64,000 nt of DNA from Providencia vermicola (lineage in GTDB: Bacteria; Pseudomonadota; Gammaproteobacteria; Enterobacterales; Enterobacteriaceae). Both the position numbers and the translations under genes were made by a program. The stretch covers positions 189,001-253,000 of the forward strand of contig NZ_CP048796.1 in the NCBI RefSeq assembly GCF_010748935.1, given 5' to 3'. This document shows positions 17,293 to 26,793 of the stretch, in pieces. How positions within the stretch are numbered: position 1 is the stretch's first letter; each line of letters opens with the position of its first letter. A model generated the notes under the pieces. The model made no database searches, was not told where the DNA came from, and worked only from the letters and a program-made list of their open reading frames with translations.

Positions 17293-19598
17293 TAGCACAG
17301 CAAGCACCGGGGGCACCCGGTAGCACCGCAACTTGGACGAGTAGTGCAAAAGATATGGTAGGCACTGCGATAGGACAAGGGCGTGTGTGGTTTACTGTCG
17401 GGTATGGGATTTTAAATGAAGTCTACTGGCCTTCTTGTAGTACTCCGCAAATTCGAGATTTAGGGTTTATTATTGCTGGGGATGATTTTTGGTCAGAAGT
17501 TAAGCGAGTTCATCAATATAGCTTAACCACGCCATCATCTGCTTTACCTATTCCGAAAATCGTACATCAACATGAACGTTATCGTCTTGAGCTGGAAATT
17601 ATCACTGACCCAGCCCGAGATGTATTGCTGATTCATTATCACCTTGAAGGTGAGGGACTGCGGCTATACCCACTCTTAGCACCACATCTTGGAGGGGATG
17701 GCGACAATAATTATGCGTCAGTGACTCCTGCGGGTTTGGCGGCTCAGAAGAATGGACAATACCTTATTTTGTCTGCTGAAAGTGGTTTTGCTCGTGGCAG
17801 TGTGGGTTATGTGGGAAGTTCTGACGGCTGGCAAGATTTTAGCCAAAACGGTGGAATGCATTGGGAATATCAACAGGCAGGTCCTGGTAATGTCGCAATG
17901 TTGGGAGAGTTGAATCGTAATTCAGGAGTACTCGCATTAGCTTTTTCAGATAGTGCACAAGGAGCTATAACTCTGGCAAATAGCTCTCTTGCCGCAGGTT
18001 ATCAGGAAGCAAAGCGCCAGTACGCTTATTTATGGGCTGAATGGAATGAAACGGTCAATTTTCCTGAACTCGATAAATTACCGAAAAAGTTATCCGATGC
18101 TGTGCGCACCTCAGTTGTAGTATTAAAGACGCACGAAGGTAGAACCTTTCCCGGCTCACTGGTGGCGAGTTTAAGTACACCATGGGGGGATACCCATAAA
18201 GACCCTGGGGGTTATCACCTTGTTTGGCCAAGAGATTCGGTTGAAGTCGGCTTTGCGATGCTAGCTTGTGGGTTGATTACGGAAGTGCGAGCTTTACTGG
18301 CTTATTTGATAGCCATTCAGCAGCCTGATGGGCATTGGATGCAGAACAATTTTACTGATGGTCGCCCTTATTGGCAGGGGATTCAACTGGATGAAGTCGC
18401 ACTACCGGTACTATTTGCCGCAAAATTACATGAGCAAGGCTTACTTGGCGAAATGCGTGGGGCAGCGGTGCATATGGCACGTAAGGCACTCGCTTTTATC
18501 GCACAATATGGACCTGCTAGCCCACAAGATCGTTGGGAAGAGAACTCAGGAATTAACCCTTTCACATTATCAGTCTCGATTGCTGCATTGGTGGCTGGAG
18601 CGAAAGCGGGTTTCCTTGAGGAAGGTGATAAGCAATACGCTATTGATTTGGCTGATGATTGGAATGAGCGATTAGAATCTTGGGTCTATGTCTCTAATAC
18701 GGAACTTGACCATGAATTGGGTATTTCAGGACACTATATCCGTTTAAATCCGAATTGCCATTCAGCCCGCTTTGGCGATGTGATGCTACGTAACCGTAAT
18801 AATGAAACAATTAACACGCGTGCGTTATTGGGGATGGAATATCTCTATTTAGTGCGCTTAGGGCTACGTAAAGCGTCAGATAAACGTATTCAAGATACCA
18901 CCAAACTGGTGGATAAACAGTTATGCGTGAACTTGCCGGCAGGTCCATATTATTATCGTTATAACGAAGATGGTTATGGTGAACATGAGGATGGACGCGC
19001 ATTTGATGGAAGTGGTGTAGGTCGCCTATGGCCATTACTCAGTGGTGAACGAGGCCATTATGCCGCGGCCTGTAAACAAGATATTCAACCTTATTTAAAT
19101 GCGATCTTAGCCTCGGCCAGTACTGGCGGTATGTTGCCCGAACAAATCTGGGATAAAGAAAGTATTCCAGAAAGAGGGTTATTAACGGGCAGGCCGAGTG
19201 GTAGTGCGATGCCACTGATTTGGGCACATGCGGAATTAATCAAACTAATTTACGTGCAAAAAACGGGTGTGCCTATTGAACAGTTGCACTCGGTGAGTGA
19301 GCATTATGGTCAAAAATCGCTAGCGCCACGGGCACGTCATTGGCGTGATAATTTGTCTTGCGGGGCCGTGCCCGCAGATCGTGAGCTATGGATTGAAGCG
19401 CAAGAGCCATTTGTTCTGCATTATGGTTATGATCATTGGCAAAATATTAAAGAGCAAAGCAGCCAGCCACTTGGTTTAGGCCTATATGGTGTTGCATTAG
19501 ATATCAGCGCATTAGCAGGAAAAACGATCCAGTTTACACGTAGATTTGATGCTAAGGGCTGGGAAGGCCGTGACTGGAGTATTGATATCGAAGCATAA
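17289..19598 (+). CDS. GH15 glucoamylase (glucodextranase-like), cytosolic
   Basis: A 769-residue glycoside hydrolase family 15 enzyme releasing glucose from the non-reducing ends of alpha-glucans. An N-terminal super-beta-sandwich domain (residues about 1-270, opening GAPGSTATWTSSAKDMVGT) precedes the (alpha/alpha)6 barrel. Catalytic-region motifs are VWPRDSVEVGFAML near 311, RWEENSGINPFTLS near 414 (proposed acid Glu) and LPEQIWDKES near 615 (proposed base Glu). There is no signal peptide, so it should act on internal glucan, unlike secreted glucoamylases. It closes the cassette through an ATGA overlap with zwf and is followed by a terminator. Glucose made here would feed the glucokinase at the front. 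Confidence 0.88.
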   Translation: MIAQQAPGAPGSTATWTSSAKDMVGTAIGQGRVWFTVGYGILNEVYWPSCSTPQIRDLGFIIAGDDFWSEVKRVHQYSLTTPSSALPIPKIVHQHERYRLELEIITDPARDVLLIHYHLEGEGLRLYPLLAPHLGGDGDNNYASVTPAGLAAQKNGQYLILSAESGFARGSVGYVGSSDGWQDFSQNGGMHWEYQQAGPGNVAMLGELNRNSGVLALAFSDSAQGAITLANSSLAAGYQEAKRQYAYLWAEWNETVNFPELDKLPKKLSDAVRTSVVVLKTHEGRTFPGSLVASLSTPWGDTHKDPGGYHLVWPRDSVEVGFAMLACGLITEVRALLAYLIAIQQPDGHWMQNNFTDGRPYWQGIQLDEVALPVLFAAKLHEQGLLGEMRGAAVHMARKALAFIAQYGPASPQDRWEENSGINPFTLSVSIAALVAGAKAGFLEEGDKQYAIDLADDWNERLESWVYVSNTELDHELGISGHYIRLNPNCHSARFGDVMLRNRNNETINTRALLGMEYLYLVRLGLRKASDKRIQDTTKLVDKQLCVNLPAGPYYYRYNEDGYGEHEDGRAFDGSGVGRLWPLLSGERGHYAAACKQDIQPYLNAILASASTGGMLPEQIWDKESIPERGLLTGRPSGSAMPLIWAHAELIKLIYVQKTGVPIEQLHSVSEHYGQKSLAPRARHWRDNLSCGAVPADRELWIEAQEPFVLHYGYDHWQNIKEQSSQPLGLGLYGVALDISALAGKTIQFTRRFDAKGWEGRDWSIDIEA

Positions 19599-19624
19599 AT
19601 AATCGTTTATGCATTCAATCTTTC

Positions 19625-19655
19625 AAGCGGGCATTTAATCATGCCCGCTTTCTTT
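19625..19655 (+). terminator. Rho-independent terminator after glucoamylase gene
   Basis: AAGCGGGCAT and ATGCCCGCTT form a perfect 10-bp GC-rich stem with a 6-base loop, followed by TTCTTTAATAT. It lies 27 bp after the glucoamylase stop. Confidence 0.8.
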
Positions 19656-19740
19656 AATATAAATTAAATCAGCAAATTGATTGTAAACAGCAACGCATGA
19701 TTGAATGGCGAGATGCAGGGGAATGACAGGGTAGTGAGAA

Positions 19741-19765
19741 TTTAAAGCCGCATCGCGGCTTTAAA
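19741..19765 (-). terminator. Hairpin terminator after glgA
   Basis: TTTAAAGCCGC and GCGGCTTTAAA form an 11-bp stem with a 3-base loop, 14 bp beyond the glgA stop on the minus strand. The A/T-rich stem base supplies the T-rich end. Confidence 0.7.
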
Positions 19766-19778
19766 CCTCATTGAACAC

Positions 19779-21218
19779 TCATTGGGTTAGCAGTCTGCGA
19801 TACACTTCTAAATATGTTTCAGCCGACTTTTGCCAACTCACATCCCGAGCCATTGCGTTTCGTTGTACTTGCTGCCATTGTGCTGGGGAATCCCATAAAG
19901 CAAGTGCACGATCAACGGCGGCCTTGAGGTCAGAGGCATGGCTTTCATTAAACACAAAACCAGTTGCTTCTCCGCGCTTGATAGCTTCTAAGGAACAATC
20001 TGTCACGGTATCAGCAAGGCCTCCGGTATTACGTACTAGGGGGAGAGTGCCATAACGTAATGCATAGAGCTGAGTCAGGCCACAAGGTTCAAAACGACTT
20101 GGCACCATTAATACATCTGTACCTGCAATGATTTGGTGGGATAGCGGCTCATCATAGCCAATGATGGTGCGGATCTGATCAGGATATTGCGATTGTGCAT
20201 GACGATAGGCATTCTCAAGATCATGATCGCCGTTACCCAGTAAAATAAACTGACTCCCTGAATTCAGTAGATCCGGTAAAATATCAAGGATCAGATCTAA
20301 CCCTTTTTGGCGAGTCATACGGCTGACAACAGCAAAAAGAGGCTTGTCAGTCTGTTGCGCAAGACCGAGAGACTTCTGTAAAGCAAGCTTATTTTTCACC
20401 TTATTTTTTAAATTGTGTGCACTGTATTTTTGCGCAATGAATGTATCACTTGAAGGTGACCATACTTCCGTATCGATGCCATTGAGAATGCCGCTGAGAC
20501 GTTGTTCATGACTGAGTCGATTTAGCAATCCATCTAGGCCATAAGCATAATGTGGATTTAAAATTTCTTTGGCGTAGGTTGGGCTAACGGCATTGGTATG
20601 GTTGGCATAAAATAGACCTGCTTTCATAAAGGAGAGCTGACCAAAAAACTCCATTCCTTCAACATTATAAAACTCAGGGGGTAACCAAAGCTCATGGATA
20701 TGATGAGGGGAAAATAGCCCTTGGTAAGCAATATTATGTATTGTAAACATACAACGAGCAGGGTATCCGTATGCGGCGAGATAGGCACAAGCAAGGGCGG
20801 CATGCCAATCATGTGCATGGACAATTTCTGCTTGCCATAGGGGATCACAGCCTCTCGCAAGTTCTGCTGCAACAAAGCCTAATAGACCAAATCGACGGTA
20901 ATTATCTTGATATGCATTATTATAACCATCGTGATAAGGGCTGCCTTCGCGCTGATAAAGATGCGGCGATTCAATAATATACAGTGGCGTGCCTTGGTAT
21001 TGACTATAAAATAAGGTGATTTCACCAGCAAATGTATTGAGTGTGGTGACTTTCTGTTTGTCGGATACTTGATTGATGATGGCAGGAAAGCCCGGAACTA
21101 ACACCCTTGCATCTGCACCATACTGTCGCTGAGCTGGCGGAAGTGCGGCCACAACATCAGCCAACCCACCTGTTTTTAATAAAGGGAAAAACTCGGCACA
21201 AACATGTAATACTTTCAT
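19779..21218 (-). CDS. glgA: Glycogen synthase (ADP-glucose dependent)
   Basis: Adds glucose from ADP-glucose to the growing alpha-1,4 chain of glycogen. The 479-residue GT5 enzyme has the N-terminal MKVLHVCAEFFPLLKTGGLADVV motif whose Lys-Thr-Gly-Gly binds ADP-glucose, the mid-protein VSRMTRQKGLDL, and the C-terminal SRFEPCGLTQLYALRYGTLPLVRNTGGLADTV that closes the donor site. Its start lies 9 bp after the glgB stop, so the two are co-transcribed. It converges on the glucoamylase cassette. No glgC, glgX or glgP lies next to it, so ADP-glucose must come from a gene elsewhere. Confidence 0.95.
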   Translation of the reverse strand: MKVLHVCAEFFPLLKTGGLADVVAALPPAQRQYGADARVLVPGFPAIINQVSDKQKVTTLNTFAGEITLFYSQYQGTPLYIIESPHLYQREGSPYHDGYNNAYQDNYRRFGLLGFVAAELARGCDPLWQAEIVHAHDWHAALACAYLAAYGYPARCMFTIHNIAYQGLFSPHHIHELWLPPEFYNVEGMEFFGQLSFMKAGLFYANHTNAVSPTYAKEILNPHYAYGLDGLLNRLSHEQRLSGILNGIDTEVWSPSSDTFIAQKYSAHNLKNKVKNKLALQKSLGLAQQTDKPLFAVVSRMTRQKGLDLILDILPDLLNSGSQFILLGNGDHDLENAYRHAQSQYPDQIRTIIGYDEPLSHQIIAGTDVLMVPSRFEPCGLTQLYALRYGTLPLVRNTGGLADTVTDCSLEAIKRGEATGFVFNESHASDLKAAVDRALALWDSPAQWQQVQRNAMARDVSWQKSAETYLEVYRRLLTQ

Positions 21219-21227
21219 TTTTACTCC

Positions 21228-23426
21228 TTATTGATTTGTGGTTGGCCGTAGGCTCAGGTATAGCGTTGATAGAGGGGGGAGTGTTAATTCAATAGAATGA
21301 TCATAACCATGAGCCTTAATGGGTTGGGTCATAATGTGGGAGGTCGATTGGGTTTCTTTCCCCCCATAGAGTTGCTCGCTTGTGTTTAATAAAATTTGGT
21401 ATCGACCCGCTTGTTTGACGCCGATACGATAATGAGGGCGAGTTACAGGTGTAAAATGACTGATCACGAGCAGTGGATCTCCATTTTCTGCATAGCGAAT
21501 AAATGCAAAAACGGCGTTGTCATCGTCATCGACGATCACCCATTCAAAGCTTTTTTCATGGTGATCATTATCGTAAAGTGCCGGCGTATTACGGTAAATT
21601 AAATTGAGAACTTTCACCAAGCGTTGCACACCAGAGTGTGGGCTAGTTGGAATATCAATCAGGTGCCAATCAAGTTCACTATCATGATCCCATTCGCGCC
21701 ATTGGGCTATCTCCCCACCCATAAAAAGTAATTTTTTGCCAGGATGCGCCCACATAAATCCATAATAGGCTCGTAGGGTGGCAAATTTCTGTTCGGGCGT
21801 ACCTGACATTTTGCGTAATAGCGACCCTTTGCCATGCACCACTTCATCATGGGATAAAGGGAGTATGTAGTTTTCAGCCCATGCGTACATGACACTAAAT
21901 GTCATTTTGTTGTGATGATATTTTCGGGCGAGTGGATCGAGTTGTAGATAACTTAAGGTGTCATGCATCCACCCCATATTCCATTTGTAGTTAAAACCGA
22001 GTCCACCAAGGGATGGCGGCAAGGTAACGCCCGAAAAGTCTGTCGACTCTTCAGCTGCCATGAGGCTATTAGGCTGGATTTTATGCAACCGCTCGTTGGT
22101 CTCTTGTAAGAAGCTAACGGCTTCGAGATTAATATTGCCTCCGTATTCATTGGCAATCCATTCGCCGTCAGGACGGCTATAATCACGATAAATCATGGAA
22201 GCAACAGCATCGACGCGTAAGCCATCAAAACCAAAGCGATCAATCCAATATATCGCGTTATCAGATAAAAACTGACGCACTTCACGGCTACGGTAGTCGT
22301 AGATCAGAGTATTCCAGTCACGGTGTTTGCCTTCTTTTGGGTCAGCGTATTCATAAAGTGGCGTCCCATCAAAATTGGCGAGTCCACTGCTATCAGAAGG
22401 AAAATGGCCAGGTACCCAATCAAGAATAACATTGATACCGAGCTTGTGTGCTTTATCAATAAAATCAATTAAATCTTGAGGAGAACCAAAGCGGCTGGTA
22501 GGGGAATAAATCCCCAATGGCTGATAGCCCCAAGAGCCATCAAAAGGGTGTTCACTAATGGGCAATATCTCTAGGTGGGTGAACCCCATTTCTTTGACAT
22601 AAGGCAGTAATGTGTCTGCTAACTCACTGTAACTTAACCATGTTGTGCCATTATGTGAGCGACGCCAAGAGCCAAGGTGAACTTCATAGATTGAAATAGG
22701 GGCATTACGTTGGTTCGCCTGAATTTGTTGCGGTGTAGGTATAGATTTTTTGGGCAGTGGAGAAATGATGGATGTGGTATCTGGCCGTAATTGGCTACGA
22801 AAAGCATAAGGGTCAGATTTTAATTGGAGTTGCCCCTTTGCATCTAATATTTCATATTGATAGTGAGTACCAGCATGGATAGCAGGAAGAAATATTTCCC
22901 AGATACCGCTTTCTGGATGGTAGCGCATTGGATAGCGACGACCATCCCAAAAATTAAACTCACCCACCACTGAAACCCGTTGCGCATTTGGTGCCCACAC
23001 ACAAAAATGGGTACCTAAGATATCATCCAACTGCTTGATATGTGCACCTAATATCTCAAATGAGCACGTTTGAGGAGAACCTTGAGTATTCGAGTCATGG
23101 AGTAATGTGCCGAAACGATAAGGGTCTTCAATGATTTGTTGCGAGTCACCCCAGTCAACCTGCAAGATATAGGTAAAGTTAGTATCTAAGTCTGCTGCGT
23201 CACCAACAAAAAAACCACGTGGGTCAACGCGTGATAATTGAATGACAGGGGCTGCGGTTAGCCTGTCAAGGACGGTGACTTGCTGAGCATTGGGTAGTAA
23301 TACTCGAAAATATGTTTTTCTCCCTTGCTGATGCATACCTAAGAAGGAGAAAGGGTCACGATAATTTCCGGCAAAGAGTTGATCAACGATCAGAGCTTGA
23401 GTTGAGGATACCTTCGTTTCTTTCAT
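21228..23426 (-). CDS. glgB: 1,4-alpha-glucan branching enzyme
   Basis: GH13 branching enzyme that moves alpha-1,4 segments to make alpha-1,6 branches. The 732-residue protein has the N-terminal CBM48-type domains (HFCVWAPNAQRVSVVGEFNFWDG at about residues 139-161) and then the barrel. The latter shows HPFDGSWGYQP, GFDGLRVDAVASMIY with the nucleophile Asp, LMAAEESTDF with the acid Glu, and LPLSHDEVVHGK. The length and order match E. coli GlgB (728). It is the first gene of a glgB-glgA pair. A dyad (23464-23495) lies just upstream of the start. In E. coli glgX, glgC and glgP accompany these genes; here they do not. Confidence 0.95.
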   Translation of the reverse strand: MKETKVSSTQALIVDQLFAGNYRDPFSFLGMHQQGRKTYFRVLLPNAQQVTVLDRLTAAPVIQLSRVDPRGFFVGDAADLDTNFTYILQVDWGDSQQIIEDPYRFGTLLHDSNTQGSPQTCSFEILGAHIKQLDDILGTHFCVWAPNAQRVSVVGEFNFWDGRRYPMRYHPESGIWEIFLPAIHAGTHYQYEILDAKGQLQLKSDPYAFRSQLRPDTTSIISPLPKKSIPTPQQIQANQRNAPISIYEVHLGSWRRSHNGTTWLSYSELADTLLPYVKEMGFTHLEILPISEHPFDGSWGYQPLGIYSPTSRFGSPQDLIDFIDKAHKLGINVILDWVPGHFPSDSSGLANFDGTPLYEYADPKEGKHRDWNTLIYDYRSREVRQFLSDNAIYWIDRFGFDGLRVDAVASMIYRDYSRPDGEWIANEYGGNINLEAVSFLQETNERLHKIQPNSLMAAEESTDFSGVTLPPSLGGLGFNYKWNMGWMHDTLSYLQLDPLARKYHHNKMTFSVMYAWAENYILPLSHDEVVHGKGSLLRKMSGTPEQKFATLRAYYGFMWAHPGKKLLFMGGEIAQWREWDHDSELDWHLIDIPTSPHSGVQRLVKVLNLIYRNTPALYDNDHHEKSFEWVIVDDDDNAVFAFIRYAENGDPLLVISHFTPVTRPHYRIGVKQAGRYQILLNTSEQLYGGKETQSTSHIMTQPIKAHGYDHSIELTLPPLSTLYLSLRPTTNQ

Positions 23427-24034
23427 TACCTCTCCTGAATCAAAGCAGTCGGGGCTAACAGTCTTCTATTATAGTTCTCATTATGAACGATAGAATGATA
23501 TTTATTGTTTCATGCTCATCATTTTCTAGTGATACTGAAAATTATTTTGATCATATAAGGATGATCTAGGGTATTCAGATACTTTTTATTTATTATTATT
23601 CTGCACATGTATTATTCAAATGTAACAGCAACTAATTCTGATATATCAAAACATTGAGTTGGATCAATATCAAGTAAATTAGCGATACTTTATATGCGAA
23701 ATATGCGAATAAAGCCAACGCGCAATAAAGCTGACGAGTGCTGATGGAAATCATCAAAAATCGATGTGTTAAAAATAATCTTTTTTATTATCATAATAAT
23801 TAGGGGTAAGAAAAGTCAAATATAATAATCTTTAAAATTCATTAAGTTAAGTTGATTCTATTTAAGATGCTCACCATTGAACATTCTCATCATTTAATGA
23901 TGATAATGTTAATATCTAATTAAGAATAAATTTTGAAATTAATAATGCTAAATGGAATTCTCTATTGCTTTATTAGCATTAGTTCGTAAATATAAGGGCA
24001 GTGATTAATAAAGCGTGAGACCCTGAGAGTTATT
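23427..24034. promoter_or_regulatory. Divergent region glgB versus emrA, with operator-like dyad
   Basis: A 608-bp AT-rich intergenic region between divergent glgB and emrA. An interrupted dyad at 23464-23495 (TTCTAT...GTTC-N7-GAAC...ATAGAA) lies about 38 bp upstream of glgB and could be an operator. No marR-type emrR gene is present before emrA, where E. coli has one. I see no further gene. Confidence 0.4.
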
Positions 24035-25207
24035 ATGGATCAACCTACAAATTCAGCAGAAACCAATCAAAAAACGAAGAAAGAAACACGTCGAAAAGTG
24101 TGGATGGTTATCGCTTCAATTATTATTGTTCTTCTATTTGTTGCCTATGGTGCTTATTGGTTTCTTGTATTACGTTTTCAAGAATATACCGATGATGCCT
24201 ATGTCTCTGGTGTGCAGGTGCCGATTATTGCGCAAACAACAGGCAACGTGACTCAGGTTAACTTTGAAAATACAGATTTAGTGAAAGCCGGTGATGTGCT
24301 GGTGGTTCTTGATAAAACCAATGCACAGTTAGCCTATGAGCAAGCAAAACACGATTTAGCGACCACTGTGCGGAAAACGAAAGAGTTGTATATCAATGGT
24401 GATGAGTATTTGGCGCAGATTCAAAAAAATCGTATCTCACTTGCGCAAGCACAAAAAGATTATCAACGAAGAGTTGCTTTGGGTCGCAGTGGCACAATTT
24501 CGAAAGAAGATTTACAGCATTCTCAAGAAGCCGTGCAGTTGGCGCAAGCCGCACTGGATATATCCATTCAACAATATAATGCCAACCGTGCCCTGTTGCG
24601 TAATACCGAGCTGAAAAAACAACCCGCTATTCAACAGGCGGCTGACAATGTGCGTAATGCATGGATTACCTTGCAACGCACTGAAGTAAAAAGCCCTATT
24701 ACTGGTTATGTTTCACGCCGTAATGTACAAGTCGGTTCTCAAGTTAGCCCACAAGGTTCTTTGATGGCTGTTGTTCCAGTGCAACCTGTGTGGGTTGATG
24801 CCAATTTTAAAGAGACCCAACTTGAGAAGGTGCGTATTGGACAGCCTGTCACTCTAACCAGCGACTTTTATGGTGATGATATTGTGTATACCGGCAAGGT
24901 TGTTGGCTTAGATATGGGAACAGGAAGTGCCTTCTCTTTGTTACCCGCACAGAATGCAACGGGCAACTGGATCAAAGTGGTACAGCGTTTACCTGTTCGT
25001 GTCGAATTAGAGCCGGAGCAGGTCGCAAAATATCCATTACGTATCGGGCTATCAATGAATGCAACGATTGATATTAAAGACCAAAATGGCCCTGTATTAG
25101 CTGAGATTCAGCGTGAAACACCGGCTTTTGAAAGTGACGTATTGGTGTTAAAACTGGCTGATGTCGATGCAGTGATCGACACCATTATTAACGAAAACGC
25201 GGATTAG
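24035..25207 (+). CDS. emrA: Multidrug efflux membrane-fusion protein EmrA
   Basis: Periplasmic adaptor linking the EmrB inner-membrane pump to a TolC-type channel. The 390-residue length is the same as in E. coli. A single N-terminal membrane helix (about residues 25-47) is followed by the HlyD-type lipoyl half (DDAYVSGVQVPI), a coiled-coil hairpin (about 95-210), and the C-terminal barrel with FKETQLEKVRIGQPV and VVGLDMGTGSAFSLLPAQNATGNW, the latter almost identical to E. coli EmrA. A GAGAG sequence lies upstream of the ATG. The pump gene follows after 16 bp. Likely substrates are hydrophobic uncouplers and drugs. Confidence 0.95.
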   Translation: MDQPTNSAETNQKTKKETRRKVWMVIASIIIVLLFVAYGAYWFLVLRFQEYTDDAYVSGVQVPIIAQTTGNVTQVNFENTDLVKAGDVLVVLDKTNAQLAYEQAKHDLATTVRKTKELYINGDEYLAQIQKNRISLAQAQKDYQRRVALGRSGTISKEDLQHSQEAVQLAQAALDISIQQYNANRALLRNTELKKQPAIQQAADNVRNAWITLQRTEVKSPITGYVSRRNVQVGSQVSPQGSLMAVVPVQPVWVDANFKETQLEKVRIGQPVTLTSDFYGDDIVYTGKVVGLDMGTGSAFSLLPAQNATGNWIKVVQRLPVRVELEPEQVAKYPLRIGLSMNATIDIKDQNGPVLAEIQRETPAFESDVLVLKLADVDAVIDTIINENAD

Positions 25208-25223
25208 CCCGAAAGGAGTGGCT

Positions 25224-26744
25224 GTGGCAGATATTCAACCACTAAAGGGCGCAAAGCTGGTATGGGCAACGATTGCATTGTCGTTAGCAACTTTTATGCA
25301 GGTGCTAGATTCGACCATTGCTAACGTTGCTATACCAACAATTGCAGGTGATCTCGGTGTTTCTATGTCTCAAGGAACATGGGTTATCACCTCATTTGGG
25401 GTTTCTAATGCTATTTCTATCGCGATTTCTGGATTCCTTGCCAAACGGTTTGGAGAAGTCCGCGTTTTCCTATGGGCAACAGCGTTATTCACCGTATTTT
25501 CATTACTCTGTGGCTTCTCCGACAGCCTTGGCATGTTAATTTTATTTCGTGTTTTACAAGGTGCTGTCGCAGGGCCTGTGATCCCCCTTTCACAAAGTCT
25601 GATCATGCGTTGTTATCCACCCAAAATGCAAAATATGGCGCTGGCATTTTGGTCAATGACAATCATTTTAGCCCCCGTATTTGGCCCTATTTTTGGTGGT
25701 TATATCAGTGATAACTTCCATTGGGGCTGGATCTTCTTTATGAACGTACCGTTAGGTATTTTCGTGGTTATCGTCGGTTCTATTATTCTTAAAGGAATGG
25801 AATCGAAAGTCGTGAATGTACCGTTTAACGTGATTGGTCTGGCATTACTATCCGTAGGGGTGGGTTGTCTTCAGGTACTACTGGATAAAGGGAAAGAGCT
25901 TGGTTGGTTGGCATCGAATGAAATTGTGATTTTAGCGGTTATTTCAGCGATTGCTTTAGTCTTCTTGGTGATTTGGGAACTGACCGACAAAAACCCAGTG
26001 GTTGAATTATCCCTTTTTAAATCACGTAACTTCACCATTGGGACGATTTCTGTCAGTTTGGCCTATATGGCTTACTTTGGTGCCATTGTTCTCTTGCCTC
26101 AATTATTGCAAGAGGTCTATGGTTATACCGCAACATGGGCTGGATTAGCGCTCGCACCAATTGGTTTATTACCCGTCTTATTTTCTGCGCCCGTTGCTAA
26201 GCTATCAGATTTCTTAGATATCCGCTGGATAGTGACGTTTAGCTTTGTGTTTTATGCGATTTGTTTCTTCTGGCGAGCGTATACTTTTGAGCCTAGTATG
26301 GGCTTCTCAGCTGTTGTTTGGCCACAATTGGTACAAGGAATGGCGGTTGCCTGTTTCTTTATGCCATTAACCACGTTGACCCTGTCTGGTTTGCCGCCAG
26401 AGAAACTGGCTTCGGCATCAAGTCTGGCAAACTTTTTCCGTACACTCGCGGGTTCGATAGGCACTTCAATCACAACAACGATGTGGAGTGATAGGGAATC
26501 AGTTCACCATAGTCAGTTAACGGAATACATTACAGACTATAATCCAGAATCTTTGCAGATGTATAAAGAGATGGGAGCACATGGTTTAAGCCATGAGCAA
26601 ACATCGGGTTTCATTGCGCAAGAGATTACTAGCCAAGGGTTAATCATTGCTGCAAATGAAATCTTTTGGTTATGTGGATGGGTATTTATCGGGCTGATTA
26701 TTACCGTGTGGTTTGCTAAGCCACCATTTGGTAATAAGGCTTAA
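25224..26744 (+). CDS. emrB: Multidrug efflux MFS pump EmrB (DHA2, 14 TMS)
   Basis: Proton-driven inner-membrane exporter of the DHA2 family, 506 residues and 14 helices. The opening ALSLATFMQVLDSTIANVAIPTIAGDLG is the DHA2 signature D1, and GPIFGGYISDNFHWGWIFFMNVPLG is motif C. The rest follows E. coli EmrB nearly helix for helix and ends WFAKPPFG. I prefer the GTG at 25224, 5 bases after AAAGGAG, over the GTG at 25218 that overlaps that ribosome site. The gene follows emrA by 16 bp and ends in a strong bidirectional hairpin. Confidence 0.94.
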   Translation: MADIQPLKGAKLVWATIALSLATFMQVLDSTIANVAIPTIAGDLGVSMSQGTWVITSFGVSNAISIAISGFLAKRFGEVRVFLWATALFTVFSLLCGFSDSLGMLILFRVLQGAVAGPVIPLSQSLIMRCYPPKMQNMALAFWSMTIILAPVFGPIFGGYISDNFHWGWIFFMNVPLGIFVVIVGSIILKGMESKVVNVPFNVIGLALLSVGVGCLQVLLDKGKELGWLASNEIVILAVISAIALVFLVIWELTDKNPVVELSLFKSRNFTIGTISVSLAYMAYFGAIVLLPQLLQEVYGYTATWAGLALAPIGLLPVLFSAPVAKLSDFLDIRWIVTFSFVFYAICFFWRAYTFEPSMGFSAVVWPQLVQGMAVACFFMPLTTLTLSGLPPEKLASASSLANFFRTLAGSIGTSITTTMWSDRESVHHSQLTEYITDYNPESLQMYKEMGAHGLSHEQTSGFIAQEITSQGLIIAANEIFWLCGWVFIGLIITVWFAKPPFGNKA

Positions 26745-26752
26745 GTGCATAA

Positions 26753-26783
26753 AATAAGGGCGTGAATGTATCACGCCCTTATT
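26753..26783. terminator. Bidirectional terminator between emrB and fimbrial operon
   Basis: AATAAGGGCGTGA and TCACGCCCTTATT form a perfect 13-bp stem with a 5-base loop, followed by GTTTTG on the plus side and TTTTATGC on the minus side. It separates the convergent emrB and fimbrial adhesin genes. Confidence 0.85.
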
Positions 26784-26793
26784 GTTTTGAATA

